From: Solanum dulcamara
Lineage: Eukaryota; Streptophyta; Magnoliopsida; Solanales; Solanaceae
Length of the DNA stretch: 64,000 nucleotides
Assembly: GCF_947179165.1 (NCBI RefSeq)
Contig: NC_077244.1
Coordinates: 15,138,949 to 15,202,948 of the forward strand
Reading direction: 5' to 3'
Within the stretch, counting starts at the first letter, position 1; every line of letters starts with the position of its first letter. The translations under genes and the position numbers were made by a program. Below the pieces are notes generated by a model, which was given only the letters and a program-made list of their open reading frames with translations, made no database searches and was not told where the DNA came from. Shown here one piece after another: positions 33,734 to 45,983 of the stretch.

Positions 33734-36353
33734 CCTTTCCAGCTTTGTTGGTCCAACTTAATCTTCAATTTGGCTTTTACTATGCATAGATATAGTTATT
33801 TTGAAGGTTCTACAGTTAGGACCACTATAAAAGGGAACATCTCCCTTGATCCTTGCATTCATAGAATAACCATACTAACTCTACAGGTTAGGAGTAGATT
33901 AGAACTTTTCTTCCTTTTCTTGTTCTTTTTTGATTGTGTAGGCACCTGTAGACATGCACCATGTCATCCAACTAGTGGAGGGCCAGTCAAGTTTAATTCC
34001 TAGTTCAGCAATGTCAAGATGCAACAGTTGATAACTTGGACTAAGCTTGGGATAGACAAGAATGATGCTGAGCTAAAACAATGGAACCAACCTACTGATA
34101 TGCAGACTGAGGAGGAGCATACACAGAAGCTGATTCAATTTAGCAATGACAAGTTCTACCTTGCAGATTGGACCACCAAGAGACCTTCACAATTGCAACA
34201 TGACCTGCAATATGGAAAGAAGAACATGCACAGCCTTGCTTGGGTTTGGTACAACAGATGCAATATGCAACAATTGACACCTATGAGTCTAGTTGGAGAT
34301 GCAAGACTATTGCAAAGACTTCTTTCAGCCTGCAAGATACAAATCCCCCACCAACATTTTCCAACACACTCTTGGAGAACCTAGAATGCTTCATCATCAA
34401 TAAGAACAAGAGGAATTACAGTCACAACAATTGGTCCAATACACAGCAAATCTTCATTAACCACAACAACCTGGGGAAGTCCTTTTCTGTTTGTATTTGT
34501 TTGTGTTTGGTTTTGTTGGATTGTCCTTATGAATTTGCAGGTACCTGGAGTTACAATACAACATACACCATTTGTGAGCTTGGGAAGAATCAACAGCAGC
34601 CAACACCACAATTGCTTCAGTTGAATTTCCAAATAAACACAACCAATAACACACATCTCTGTATAACTTCAACCTCTTCTAGTGGAAGTACATCAGCTGA
34701 ACTTGTAGCTTTCCAGTTATACATCAACAACTTCAACAACAATTGGATATGGAAACTCATGAATCAGGAACTATCAACAACATTAAGAACTACACCATTG
34801 CTTTTCTTGTGTGTTTCCTTGTTTGTTTGTGCAGGTTTTTAGAGATGTAGCCCTCAACAAAGCAACAAGTGGAGCTATAGCCCTCACCAGAAACAACACA
34901 CAACTACAACAAAAACTACCAGCAACCACAGTAAACAAAATGGAATTGAAGCTTGGAGAAGGCAGGCTGTTTGGAAGCCAACAACAAGTAACAACCAACA
35001 ACAACAACTCCAGATGTTTTGGAAGCCATCAACAAGCAACAGCTCCAGATTCCTTGGTTTATGCAGCAAATGTGGAACTACCCCCTGCCAAACAGTGGAA
35101 TTCTTCCATGCAACCAAACCATTTACTAGGGAGGGCAAGAGTACAAACTCAAAGCCACAACAACCTACAAGCTATAATTTCCAACAACATCATCCTCCAA
35201 CAACAACCTCAGCAGCTTGCAACACACACAAAACTACAAGTTTTTGCTTGTTTGTTTGGTTGTTTGGTTGTGCAGATACAGGATGTGGCAGGAGCCCTGT
35301 TTGTTTGCTTGCTTGCTTGACATATAGGCTTGCAACAACTCCACCACTACCATTTGTGCTTGTTCTTCTTTACATGTGCAGCTGCAGGTTGATGGCCCAT
35401 CCAACAACAGCTGAATTCACAACACCTTGGCACACATTGAGAAGACAAAAAGATGCAACTCCAACAACTCCAGAAATTTCAGAAATTCAGGAGGCTTGTT
35501 TGGATGTTTGTTTTGTTGTTTCTTGTTACCTTAGTCCTGTATATTTTAGGGAGCTACAAAGACATATACAGTATTTGTGGAGAGCCACAAATACTAAGCA
35601 GCTGCAACAACAATTTGCAACAACTTTAAGGGAGAACATACAAAGTTGCAGCAGCACATCCAGGAGCAGTTCACAACCTCAGCATCTTTCAACAACATGA
35701 ACCACACCACACCAAAATGCCTCTTGGGGTTGCAGGATTACAGTAACTCCAAAAATAACAGAGCTCAAGAAGTTACAGCGCGAACGGATGATCGGAGACC
35801 TTAGTCGAGCGACTCTGAAAAAGCAAGTCTTTTCAATGAGGTACTCTTCTACATTCCCAAACAAGCAGCAGCACAATGCAACCCTTTTGATTGTCGCACT
35901 CGCATCATATGGACAAATTCGTTACAACAAGCCTAAGAAGGACAACAATGACAAGATCGATCTCAATCCATGGAAATCGAAAGGTTCATATACATGACCT
36001 ACTTCGATTTAGCTATGTTTTCTAATATAGCTTATTTGAATAGGACTAGTGTAGGTTTCTTTCTTATACTTACATGGAAGGGGAGTCTCCCTCATTTATG
36101 TTTTTTCTTAGTCGCGTTGTATCGAGAGGAGTCCTCTCATAGGTTTATCGCTTTCAATCTAGTATCGGGGATGAGTTGGCCGACCTTAGTAGGTTAGTCG
36201 ACTTATGAACCAACTTAAGGTCAGAGGTAAGATTTATGTTCCTCTTCGTGTATTTTTATAATTTTATTTATGTTAAAGCTTGGGGGTGCAACTCAACCCT
36301 TGACTGTGCATGAGAGGTGTGAGCCTCGTGTAGGGTCTTTTCCCGAAAAAAAA
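33734..36353 (+). other. LINE 3' region with repeated pyrimidine-TGCAG blocks
   Basis: This 2.6-kb stretch follows the RNase H stop and ends in poly(A). It alternates CAACAA-rich sequence with T-rich blocks ending in (T/A)GCAGG or similar at about 33950, 34540, 34832, 35270 and 35388. These look like plant 3' splice sites. Because of the CAA-rich composition it contains open frames of 200, 169 and 228 codons (34240-34842, 34811-35320, 35014-35700). They overlap in different frames, are Gln/Asn/Thr-rich and show no domain, so I do not call them genes. The region may be captured or amplified host sequence in the LINE tail. Confidence 0.5.
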
Positions 36354-37150
36354 AGCATGATCATATGTCTATTTTGATGTAATTTGATAGTTATTGAATT
36401 AAATTGAAAAGTTTTCCATGAATTTTTCTACTTTGATTTCTAAGGTTTATGGTGTAATATATGAGTATTTTCAATTATATTTCTAGATGATATTATCTAT
36501 ATGAATTATGTATGGGCTGATATAAAGTTTATGATCATGCATGTTTTTAAGTTAATTTCATGATTTTTAAGTCAATTGATCATGCATTCATGTCATACCC
36601 AAATTTCAAGTACAAGCTATGATCATGAATTTTCAAAGTATGAATTATGACTATATATTTCCATTATGATCATTAATTATAAGTATGTTTCAAATTATTG
36701 TTTTTCATGCAAGTTATGAAGTAAGGCGACCTAAGGCCTAACAGTATGAATTATGTAAATATGACTGTAATGATGAAAGGACAAATTCTTACATTACAAG
36801 TATGTTATGAAAATGAGCTACTCTATGATTTTAAACCTATGATCATGACTATGATATATGAAATTATGATCTTATGTTATGTATGTATTCCGTGAGATTT
36901 GATTTAGCATGAATGTGGACTTGAGGTGGGGGCTCGAAGCAAGGGGTTCTTATATAAAGTCTCTTGTCGCATAACTACGTGCCACTGTAGGTACAAAGGG
37001 ATTAGAGACGAATACCCAAATCTCTAAGAGGTAAGTACCCGAAATATCAAGACTTGGATGTGAGTACCCGAGTCTAAGAACTAGGGGTGAGTATCCGGTT
37101 CACATAACCACTTAGTGGATCCACTTAGATATGTAGGAGTCTACCTTAGC

Positions 37151-37517
37151 AAAGTGTAATTATGCATTTATTTTAGTACGTATTATATACATACGTACAT
37201 TATATATACATATACATATATTTACGTTGCGTATACATAAGTAGTTACTTTATGTATAAAAATATTACTACTTGGTGAAGTTTTTGATTTTACCTATTCA
37301 ATATATATATATTATGGTTATTAATTAGATAGCAATCTATTCAATTTTTTTTCTTCATCTTATTTAAAGCATAGTCCTATTCATTTTAATTTTTAGCCTA
37401 GATTAAATTCATATATAACCTAAATTCAAATTTTAAATACATCTTTAAATCATATTCTTCCATCCCATCTTTATCAAATATCAAGATTAAATTCCAATCG
37501 CCCATTAAAATTAATAA
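37151..37517. other. AT-rich spacer
   Basis: A TATATACATA-type low-complexity stretch at 37185-37250 is followed by AT-rich DNA. No gene or repeat boundary is recognised. Confidence 0.4.
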
Positions 37518-39400
37518 ATGGCTAGGATTATGGGTACAATTTGCAACTATCAAACATACAAAACCCTAAAAGATTTTTATTTTTGGGATCTTCATCTTCT
37601 CCAAAGAAGAGAAGAAGACCACCGCCGCCACAGCCCCTCCCATGGCTGCACTTCAGCAGCCCCACGCACACACGCTCTCATGTTCCCTCATCTCTCTCTC
37701 ACGCTGTCTCTCCATTTTATCTCTTTCGCTCTTCCTCTCCTCGTCGTCGAACAACAACGTCGATGACGCGCAGCTCCCCCAACGAGCAACAACAGCTGCT
37801 ACGGCGAACTGCAGCAGCTCCACCAGTATGAGAGCGCCAGCAACCACCAACAAACACCACGCAGCAGCCACTGCTGCTGTTTCTTCTCCAGCGATGCTCC
37901 AGTCAACTATCCGACAACGAGCAGCAGTAGCAGCGCCACCATCGACATCAGCAGCAGTAGCGAGGAGTTCCGACAAAGTTTGAGACAACGACGAAGAACA
38001 CCATGGGTAGAACTTGGTTGAACGACGCTTCAGATCTGTGGCGTGCTGAAAATGGAGCTTGACAGATCCGTCCAGGTTCATGTTCTTATTTTCACAAGTT
38101 CCTACTCTTAAATTTGATTTCAATTTAGTCTGTATGATTTTTATGCAGGTCTAATTCAAGTGAAAATCGTTTTATTACGAATTTAAGTGTGAATTCCTAT
38201 AGTTTTCAGATTCTTCGTCCATTAGTTCAATTATATTTTGTGTCCAAATCTCCATTTGTGTCTGCAAATCTGCCTGATTACTTTTGTTAATATTTTGGCC
38301 TCTTGAGAAGTATTAAGGTGGATATTTGGAAATTTTGAGTAGTTTTATTATGAAATTGATTATTCACTAATTTCGGTCTATGTCATTTTCTCAATTAATC
38401 TTACAGCCTGTTGAAATTATAAGAATATGCGTATTCAGCTTAATTATGGCATAACTTGATTTGTAAATTAAGTAATAATTTCTTTATAATTATTGATAGT
38501 GGGTCTCTCTTTGCATTATTTTTGGGATTTTATTAGTTATTTTTCTGACTTTTTCACCATCTATTCAAATAAGGCTTGTTTTAATTTGACCAAATCATGA
38601 TAATTGATTTGGTGGTTGAAAAACTTGACAGATTTTATGGTTGAAATTTTATTTGATTTTGTCGTTGAAGTGTGATAATTATTTAAAAATTTGGGCTCCT
38701 CTTATTGACTATTTTGGGAGAAAAAGTCTTACTAAAATAGAAGCTTGTTGATTTTCTTGCTGGAATTGGTTTTGATCATTATAAAAGAAGACATCTCTAA
38801 CTGAGGCAAGGAGGGAGAAAAAAACAAAAGAAAGAAAGACATAAGAAAAGAAAAAAATACATTAGAACAGAGGGAAGCTTTTAAGTTCTTTCTTTTGCCT
38901 CTTTGCTACTTTGACTTGTTTGGATCTCGGATATTGCTATCGCTCTCCGTTGGCATATTAATCAAACTCATATTAACCGGTTAGTACTTCATTTCCTATT
39001 TTTATTGTATAGTCTTTACTTTTAGGGTTCTTACATATTATATCTTGTTAAAATAAATATATGAAGTATCCAGATTAGTCCCCACTTTCCTTTATTGATT
39101 TGTTATTTTGAAATGTATTCTTGCTTTGTTTGTTTGTTTTGTTGTAGTAAAATTATATAATCATGACATACCTCTATATATTTGTATACTGCTTATATTT
39201 TTTATGATTTAGCAGGGTTCAAACTTCAAAGTTAATAATACGAAGAGTTGCCGAAGGTTTAAGATGCCATTATTTTGTTTTACGTCTTTTGTATTATTTT
39301 ATTCGCTTACCTTTTATTTTAGTTTGTAATAATCTTGTAAACTATACTCTGCATAATAATGAATATTTGGGGACTGTCTAAAGGGGGAAGGAAATTACGT
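37518..39400 (+). repeat. Unclassified GC-rich leader and AT-rich body, possible Tat-type LTR
   Basis: 37600-38000 is strikingly GC-rich for this window, with CCGCCGCC, CAGCAGC and CAACAACAAC tracts. It is open on both strands: 113 codons on plus from 37642 and 156 codons on minus, 37653-38123. The peptides are Ser/Ala/Thr/Gln-rich without domains. Downstream a TATAAAA (38779) precedes a purine-rich leader (38810-38880), which resembles the promoter/leader arrangement of Tat LTRs. A first exon of a host gene cannot be excluded. Confidence 0.35.
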
Positions 39401-39815
39401 GCTACTTGATATATTTTTATTGCAGCTTATTTGTGTATGTCTGAAGGTATGTCTATATGAATATTATTAAAATCCTCAATGACGTATGCTTAAATTTTAT
39501 CAACAATTATGACTTCTATTTTTTTAGCATGCAATTTCTAGTGGTAGACATCATGATTGAGATTTTTATTTTTTTTGTGTTTGGTAATGACTTTAAAATC
39601 ATTTTGTTTCAAAAAAAAAAATAGGGTAAAGTAGTTTATTCTTTAGAAATCATGACCATAAATAACTTTTTGTCTATTAAATCGAATCGTAGGGCTACTC
39701 ATACAATTTGCAATATCATGATTATACCTATCTAGATGTCATGGATTTATTCACATAAATTGATTTAGCATCTTACATTTAGATATTATATACATAAGAT
39801 TTATTTAATATTTTT
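39401..39815. other. AT-rich spacer, nothing recognised
   Basis: No open frame with family features, no repeat boundary and no RNA gene is visible here. Confidence 0.4.
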
Positions 39816-40622
39816 AGCTCGAGTAAAAAATCACAACCAACGACAGGGCGAGAAATAAATGTAGGTATATACACGAGCGTACTAGCAAATAAAGAGAAAG
39901 ATTCTAACTAACTCCATCGGGCTCCCATAAACCCGACGGGTATGCTCGTGCACAAATAAAGAGTAACCACTTGAATGGACTCCCATAAGCCCGACAAATG
40001 CAAGAATTGCTCAAAGAAAATGAACGGAACCCAAGGATTTCAACACCACCACCATTTCCCAAACCTGAACTAAACCATTCCAAAACTCTAACACCTCAAC
40101 CCACAGCTAAGAGTAAATGAAGACTTAAATCGAAGATTCATCAAAGATTCAAGAATTTAACCACATGCAAGGTGGACCACGGACTGCAATCGAGTTACTG
40201 TAGCTGATGAGTCAACATGAGTGGGCTAGACCATGAACTTTAACTTAGTAATTGTAGCCAAAGGTCGAGCATGGGTAAGATAGACCGCGGACTTTAACCA
40301 GGTATCTGTAGCTATGAAGGCTGAACACCAGTAAACTGAGCCACGAACTTTGACCGAGTATCAGTAGTTAGGAACCCTGAACACAGGTAAGCTAGACCAT
40401 GGACTTTGATCGGGTATCTGTAGCTAAGGGATCAGACGGAATTATAATTAGCGACCAACTGTGCATCACGGAGACTACCCCCAAACCGAGTGTCATCAAT
40501 GTACCACTCTTATTATACCCCGTACCTTTGTGCTTCAGAATGTCTTCTTAAGCTTCTTGAAAGTTATCCTGTGACCCAGATTATCTATAATATTATCAAA
40601 TAAATCTAAGAAAGGGAGGACG
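39816..40622 (-). repeat. Gypsy LTR fragment with minisatellite
   Basis: The block CATCGGGCTCCCATAAACCC parallels CAATCGGGCTCCTCTAAGACCC at 728 and related positions in the other LTRs. It is truncated at both ends. The array at 40170-40435 lies inside it. Confidence 0.5.
40170..40435. repeat. ~56-bp minisatellite, about five units
   Basis: Units share TAGACC(A/G)(C/T)GGACTTTGA(C/A)C(G/A)(A/G)GTATCTGTAG followed by a less conserved ...GAACAC.GGTAAGC tail. They begin near 40174, 40228, 40283, 40339 and 40395. Confidence 0.85.
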
Positions 40623-40930
40623 TGATGCCCCATAAGAGTGAAGGTTGGAAATAGGGCTATAAGGATTTGAAGTGAGTTGGGGGCCAAAATAAGAAGTCGT
40701 GGGACTCGACTTACTTGCGTAAGCTACCAACTTGGATTTATTACATACTTAAGCTACATGAGTACATGTTAAGCTCATGTAGCAAGGATTACATAGGTTC
40801 TTAAAGTGAGATAAGATTATGAACCCACGGAAGAGGCGGAAGGAGGCATAGCATCTACTCGGAAGCAAGCAGGTGATGCACCTACTTGGACTAAGTAGGT
40901 GACACACCTACTTGAGGTGGGTCCCATAAT

Positions 40931-41040
40931 GCCACGTGGCAACCTTGGAGTGGTGGCATGGATTGGTTGGTCCAATGAGGACTGGACATGTGTCACCCTT
41001 AGGGGTTGACACGTGTCATCCTCTAAGGAGGTATATATAA
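40931..41040 (+). promoter_or_regulatory. Paired G-boxes and TATA box of LTR G
   Basis: Two perfect 10-bp palindromes with CACGTG cores, GCCACGTGGC (40931-40940) and GACACGTGTC (41008-41017), precede GGTATATATAAG (TATA at 41034-41040). G-boxes are binding sites for plant bZIP and bHLH factors. The second contains the ABRE-like ACACGTG. The spacing suggests a proximal promoter starting transcription near 41065-41075. Confidence 0.65.
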
Positions 41041-42016
41041 GTGTCTTTTGATTACTAAGTCATCATAACCTTACATTTACACTTAGAAAAATAAGATAGA
41101 ATTGAAAAAAGCTTGGGAGAACAAGCAAAGGGAGCTACGGGTTTGGTCCCAAGAAAAGGTAAGGCCCGATTTCGTTCTGTAAATTAATTATTTAAGGTAT
41201 CCTACGGTGATATGATGGTGTTTAAAAATGAAAAATTTCTATTTGGGGCAGTGGAGAAGTGATACAAATAGTCCATTACTTTTCAGCGCACCAAGAAACT
41301 TCTGAGGCAAGTTTTACGCGAATCTTGACAAGTTTTGGACAAGGTAAGTTCTTTCCTTTAAATATGGAGTTAATAATGTTGATATGGGTTTTATTACATA
41401 TGTTAAATGAAGTTAAAAGTAGGAAAATTTTATAAGTATGCTTGGCGTTAGAAACAAACTAAATGAAGTCGTTCTAGCCGAGTTAAAATTATTAAGGTTG
41501 TATAGTGTTATTGTGATTGTGGCGTTGTTGTTAGAGATGGTTTTAGGGCGTGTTGTAGGGATGGAACGTGGGTCAAAATAGGTGTGGGTGATTCTGGTTT
41601 CATCCACCTAACCCTCCGTTCCGCATGGTTAAAGATTTTATGAATTAACGATTGAAAACCCTATTTTGGTATCGTAGTTTTAAGCGAGTTGTGTGGAGTT
41701 TGTGTTGCGTAATGTTGAAGTGGTTTACTTGTATGTAAGCTGCTGATTTTTGCTTTTGGTTGGTTGTAGTAATTGAGTATGTAATTGGAAGTTCGGATAG
41801 GGCAAGTTATAGGGGAAATGCTGCCCGATTTCCGTTAACTTCTTAACCGATTAACAAACTACTTGAGAAAGGCACATAAGGAAATGGTTCCTATGGATTC
41901 TTGGTTATGTTTTGAGAAGTTGGAAAATTGAAGGTTATTAATGTTAGTATTACCTTTATGTTAAATAGGTTCGGAAGGCGACGAAGCAAGAGTGGGTATG
42001 ATTACTCGATAAAAGG

Positions 42017-42788
42017 TATGTAAAGCCTGTCTCTCTTTTTCTTTGGGTATGTCTTAGATTTAAGTGACAAATGATATATGTATGAAGCTTGGGGTAATTC
42101 TATTCATGAGATCTGAACATGATTTATGATTCATAATTCGTTTTCACTTCTGAATGTTACGGCTCTTAAAGTAGTTAAGCTCCTATTCCTCAAGTCTTCT
42201 ATATGCTGAAAAGTAGTGTATGTAAAGCCCATCTTTCCTCCCTTTTGGCATGTCTTCAAGTTAAGTAATGAATGATAGGAGCTTGAGGGTAAATCTAATA
42301 ATATATGCCAAGCGTAATTCACAGATCTTATTTACTTTTTGATGATGGAACTCGTACAGTAATTGAACTAGGGATTCTCAAGCCTTCCATACGTTAGGAA
42401 GGGATGAATATGTAAAGCTTAACTCTTCTTTTATCTTGGCATGTCTTAGCCATAAGTGGTTGGTGTATGTAATGTGGATATAGTTCCATTCTTAGAACCC
42501 CGAGCATGACTCGTTAATCATATTCACTTCTTGATGTTAGAACTCCCGCGAAGGTTGAGTTATGGTCTTGTAGCCTTCTACGTTATAACAAGTAATACAC
42601 GTGAAACCTATCTCTTCCTTTTCTTGTTATGGCTTAGTGTAAGGGAAACGATGTATGATATGAGTTAGACACAGTTTCATTTATAGGTTTTGGATGTGAC
42701 TCATGACTTGTACTCACTTTTGAATGATAAGGGTCTTAAATTAGTGAACTACGACCCTCGAGCCTTCTACAGGCTGAATAGTGATGGG
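42017..42788. repeat. ~190-bp tandem repeat, four units
   Basis: Diverged units start with (T/A)ATGTAAAGC(C/T) or similar at 42017, 42219, 42409 and 42596 (a fifth start at 42788 is cut short), spacing 202, 190, 187 and 192 bp. Each has the same order of blocks: ..TCTTCCTTTT.TTGGCATGTCTTAG, a GAGCATGACTCAT block, TTCACTTTTGAATG, then CCTTCTA.A.G.TGA.AAG. Confidence 0.8.
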
Positions 42789-42904
42789 ATGTGTAAGCTC
42801 CTATACCTAGGGGGCTCTTGGGCCTACTTCATGATGACATCTGAGGGATGTTTGACATGTTACCAAGTCTTACATGTACGTATATGCATTGTTATGTGAT
42901 ATAT

Positions 42905-43020
42905 GGATCGGGCCATCATTCCTCGGCATTATGAAATGATATGTATGTATACGGATCGGGCCATCATACCTCGACATTATTTTATGAGACACGGATCAGG
43001 TCGTCGTTCCTCGGCATAGG
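42905..43020. repeat. 40-48-bp minisatellite GGATCGGG...CCTCGGCAT
   Basis: Three units start at 42905, 42953 and 42993. The core is GGATCGGGCCATCATTCCTC then GGCATTAT. Confidence 0.85.
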
Positions 43021-43028
43021 GGATGTGA

Positions 43029-43886
43029 GAAATCCATATAAATTGTCTGGGCCCAAAATAGGTCTTACATAAATATAAAGCATCTCAGTAGTGGTACCGA
43101 AGAGTGAGGACAAGCCGATGTATAAAAGGGTGACACTGTGCTAGATAGTCAAATATATAGGCTAAAGGCATCCCGAATGCAACCATTATGTAAAAAGGGC
43201 GATGCCTCATTAGATATCAATAAAAACTGAGTGCATCCTCATTGCCTGTCATATTTTCAGTATAAAAAAGAGTGCATCCTCGACATCTCACAAGCCTCAA
43301 AATCAGTGCCCAAATGATCCACGTGGTACGACTCTTATTAAAAACCAGTTAAAAGTAGTAAAGATGCGAGAAAGCCTTCTCAAAAAGTGTAGTGCAAAAA
43401 CCATAAAGAATCTGGGATCGTACCACAAAATATGTGAAAATGCTTAATCAATGCAAACATGCCATCACCAACATTCAAACCAGACACATGCACAGTATGA
43501 ACAGTACATCAAGTCATACAATACTGATAAGGCAAAGGAACTAACCTATGGTCCAATTGCTCCTCGAATATGGCTTTGGGTCCAACAAGTAATAGATATA
43601 ATGGCATCACAAGCCTACTGCTAAAACAAAAAAATGGAGTAATTGGAAAATAAAGAAATATCAGATCAGAGGAGAAAATATCTCTATGATCGACACCTTA
43701 CCCTTAAATATGCGACCTTAGCTCCCAACGAGCATAGCAAATCCAAACCCGGCTACAATAAGCCATAGAGGTCTCTAGCACTACCACAAAGGCACACAAA
43801 CCATAACAAGACCGACCGGAAGCTAGGCCTAGTTATAAGGGCAATGAAACGCTAGCTAAACCATCTAAAGCTCAAACCTAGCCTAA
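43029..43886 (-). repeat. LTR H, left part (interrupted by element B)
   Basis: Gypsy LTR sequence ends in CAAACCTAGCCTAA next to element B and continues after B at 52913. The left end abuts LTR G and is truncated. A degenerate short repeat with GAGTGCATCCTC occurs at about 43230-43280. There is no coding. Confidence 0.55.
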
Positions 43887-45983
43887 TATCACGCCTCGAA
43901 AGGGTACCCTAGGTGTGGCTAACACTTTGAGACTATTTCTAGTCCCCAAGCGCACCATTTGGCTTGTTCACACAATTATTCAATCAACTCTCTCTCAACG
44001 AAAGACTTAACTCATCAAAATGATCAAATAAATACTTATAGAATAAGGCCAAAGGCCAATAATTTGTCTAATTCAATTAGCAAGACTAGTACGAATGAAA
44101 CTAGCCAAAAGATAATCTCAAATCAACAAGTCAACAATCTAGTCTATAACGTCTCTATCAATTGTCTAAGTGGTGCCAATGACAGGTTCATGGCTAACAA
44201 ATCAAAATAAAAGGAATATCAGAACTCGAAAGCTAAATGATAAAATAGTGGTATCCTCCGAAGCAGGGAGGACTCACAAATTAGTTAGACTGTAAATAGA
44301 TCCTCAAAGGCGCACTTTTTGATGATCTCTAGTACCTTTTTATGCATCATAAAATAATATAGGCCCAAATAGACATCAGTACGTGAAATGTATGAGTATA
44401 TAATATGGCAGAATGAAACATCTATCAAGATAAAATAATACTAGTTTAAATATCTTAAATCAGAAAGATAAGGAACTCAATCAGGATATCATAAGTCTAA
44501 AGCAAGAATAAGGTTTAGAAAGATACCAATCATATAAAATCCAATCTAATAAAATCAACTCAAAGTACTATCAAGACCTATAAGGGAGTTTCTCTTATTC
44601 GACAATAATAACTTTATGAGCCAGTGAGCTACAACAAGCTCGTTTCTATTACCACAACCATTCAGTACTTTTCCAGGGTAAACCAAGAACCATCCAATCA
44701 AGCAATCAAGTCCTATATTTTTAGGACATTCAAATCAAGGGAAAATATCCGACTTTAACGGTTTAATCCTCTCCTAAGATAGCTATGTAGTTGTTGGGTT
44801 CAACTATTTACTTACTCTTATCCAATTCGGTATTCGATACTCCTCCCAAGACTCAATGATCATAAGACAATCAATCCCAATCAACCAATGAACAAGTCTC
44901 ATATGGACTTTTATCAGTTTATTGATTCTATCAAGTCAATCCTTTCGAACAATCAATGTTCCAATCATTCCTAGATCATTCATTTATGAGTTGTTGGAAA
45001 AATCATTTATGACAACATTTAGTTGAGTCCATTCAATTGAGTTCAATAGTGAAGATACAAGGACTATCAAGTTTTATCAAAACTATCATTATGCTCACAT
45101 CACAATCACAATCGTGCATTCACAACTTTAAGGCTCTAGACACAATCCTTAGGCATATACATTCGATGTTGGTCAAAATACTATTAAGGTTTATGGTGTA
45201 AGAAGTTTAACTCATTTGTTCAGGAAACAAGTTTATAGAAAAACATTGATTTCATAATAGTAGGTAAAATATGTAAATTTAAGGAAAATCTTTTGGAACA
45301 CAATCATGGAAACTCAAATCATTCACAATCAATCTATCAAAATCATGGGTCACATGGAAGAACAATTTCCATGCTTTAGTTTAGCTTTACATACCTAGGT
45401 CGAAGACAGGACAATCAATCTTGCAAGAGTTTGCTCGGATCTTTAGAACCCTAGCCTTTTCTCCACTCCTTAGCCCTAAGTCTCTAGTTAGAATGCGTAG
45501 AAGAACTTCAGGATGTTTAGAAGCTCTTTTAAGGTTAACAATGACCTATATTAGTCGTGGGTTAAGTATAAAAGGGGTGAGAAAAAGACCAGAATGCCCC
45601 ACCCTTAAAAATAAAAACTACCAGAAAATTGGCCTATGAGGAAACAAGTGCGCGACACGGACTTGTTCCCTGATAGTGCATTTTTTTGAAAATTTTCCAA
45701 TCGAATTCTAACCCCGTAGAAAATTCCTAGAATAAGATTAAATGCAAGTCTGCGCCAGGTCTGCGACCCAGACCTATCGCGCACTCCTCTGCTTTCAGTC
45801 ATTTCACTCTAAAAAATTATCTTTCGATTCGATTAGCCTAAAATTAGACCAAGACCATTTCCCCAAACAATATTCCCTCTAATCGATATTCCATCCTCAG
45901 ATTGGATAAAAAATTTAAGGTCGATGCGTTATGCGAGCGTTGTTTAGTCTAGGAGTATTTTGGTAATTTTATCGAGTGTAACA
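43887..45983 (-). repeat. Element B 3' LTR
   Basis: It is 2097 bp, starting TATCACGCCTCG (mutated TGTCAC) and ending GAGTGTAACA. It aligns with 50902-52912. The first ~300 bp differ from the partner at more than 10% of positions by hand count. The stretch 45040-45400 differs at about 1-2%. Confidence 0.92.

Larger units (their letters stand above)
32640..36353 (+). mobile_element. 5'-truncated L1-type LINE
   Basis: The start is approximate. Coding for the C-terminal part of ORF2 (zinc-knuckle region and RNase H) is followed by a 2.6-kb 3' region and a poly(A) run at 36345-36353. Endonuclease and reverse transcriptase domains are missing, as expected for a 5'-truncated retrocopy. A possible imperfect target duplication (AGTATGAT near 32630, AGCATGAT at 36353) flanks it. 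The host sequence on both sides appears to be one LTR, supporting insertion. Confidence 0.7.
31983..37150 (+). repeat. Gypsy LTR (TGTAACATCCC start), split by a LINE
   Basis: The LTR starts TGTAACATCCCTCAG at 31983 and shares blocks with the element B LTR read on its sense strand (TTTGGAATATCGATTA, GCGATAGGTCT). It carries a CpG-rich patch at 32195-32285 and a TATA-like TCTATAAAAAGG at 32446. It runs to about 32640 and resumes at 36354 after the LINE poly(A). A short minisatellite with GTGAGTACCCGAGT units lies at about 37031-37110. The right end is not defined. Confidence 0.65.
40623..43028 (+). repeat. LTR G with G-box promoter and tandem arrays
   Basis: It starts TGATGCCCCATAAGAG at 40623. 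The U3 contains two G-box palindromes and a TATA box (41034). The transcribed part holds a four-unit ~190-bp tandem repeat (42017-42788) and a three-unit GGATCGGG...CCTCGGCAT array (42905-43020). I recognise the latter as a feature of Solanaceae gypsy LTRs. The end near 43028 is inferred from the change to a different LTR type. No gag-pol follows. Confidence 0.55.

Noticed and set aside
34240..35700. Overlapping open frames of 200, 169 and 228 codons as host genes
   Set aside because: They overlap in different frames, are dominated by CAA-derived Gln/Asn/Thr, have no domain, and lie between a LINE RNase H stop and its poly(A).
32625..36365. Confident LINE target-site duplication
   Set aside because: AGTATGAT and AGCATGAT are similar but short and imperfect, and the LINE 5' boundary is not precisely known.
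37642..38123. Two open frames on opposite strands of the GC-rich island as proteins
   Set aside because: Peptides are low-complexity Ser/Ala/Thr/Gln or Ala/Val runs without motifs. Open frames are expected from the base composition.
40170..43020. CRISPR-like array
   Set aside because: The repeats are diverged direct tandem units without unique spacers, in plant LTR context.
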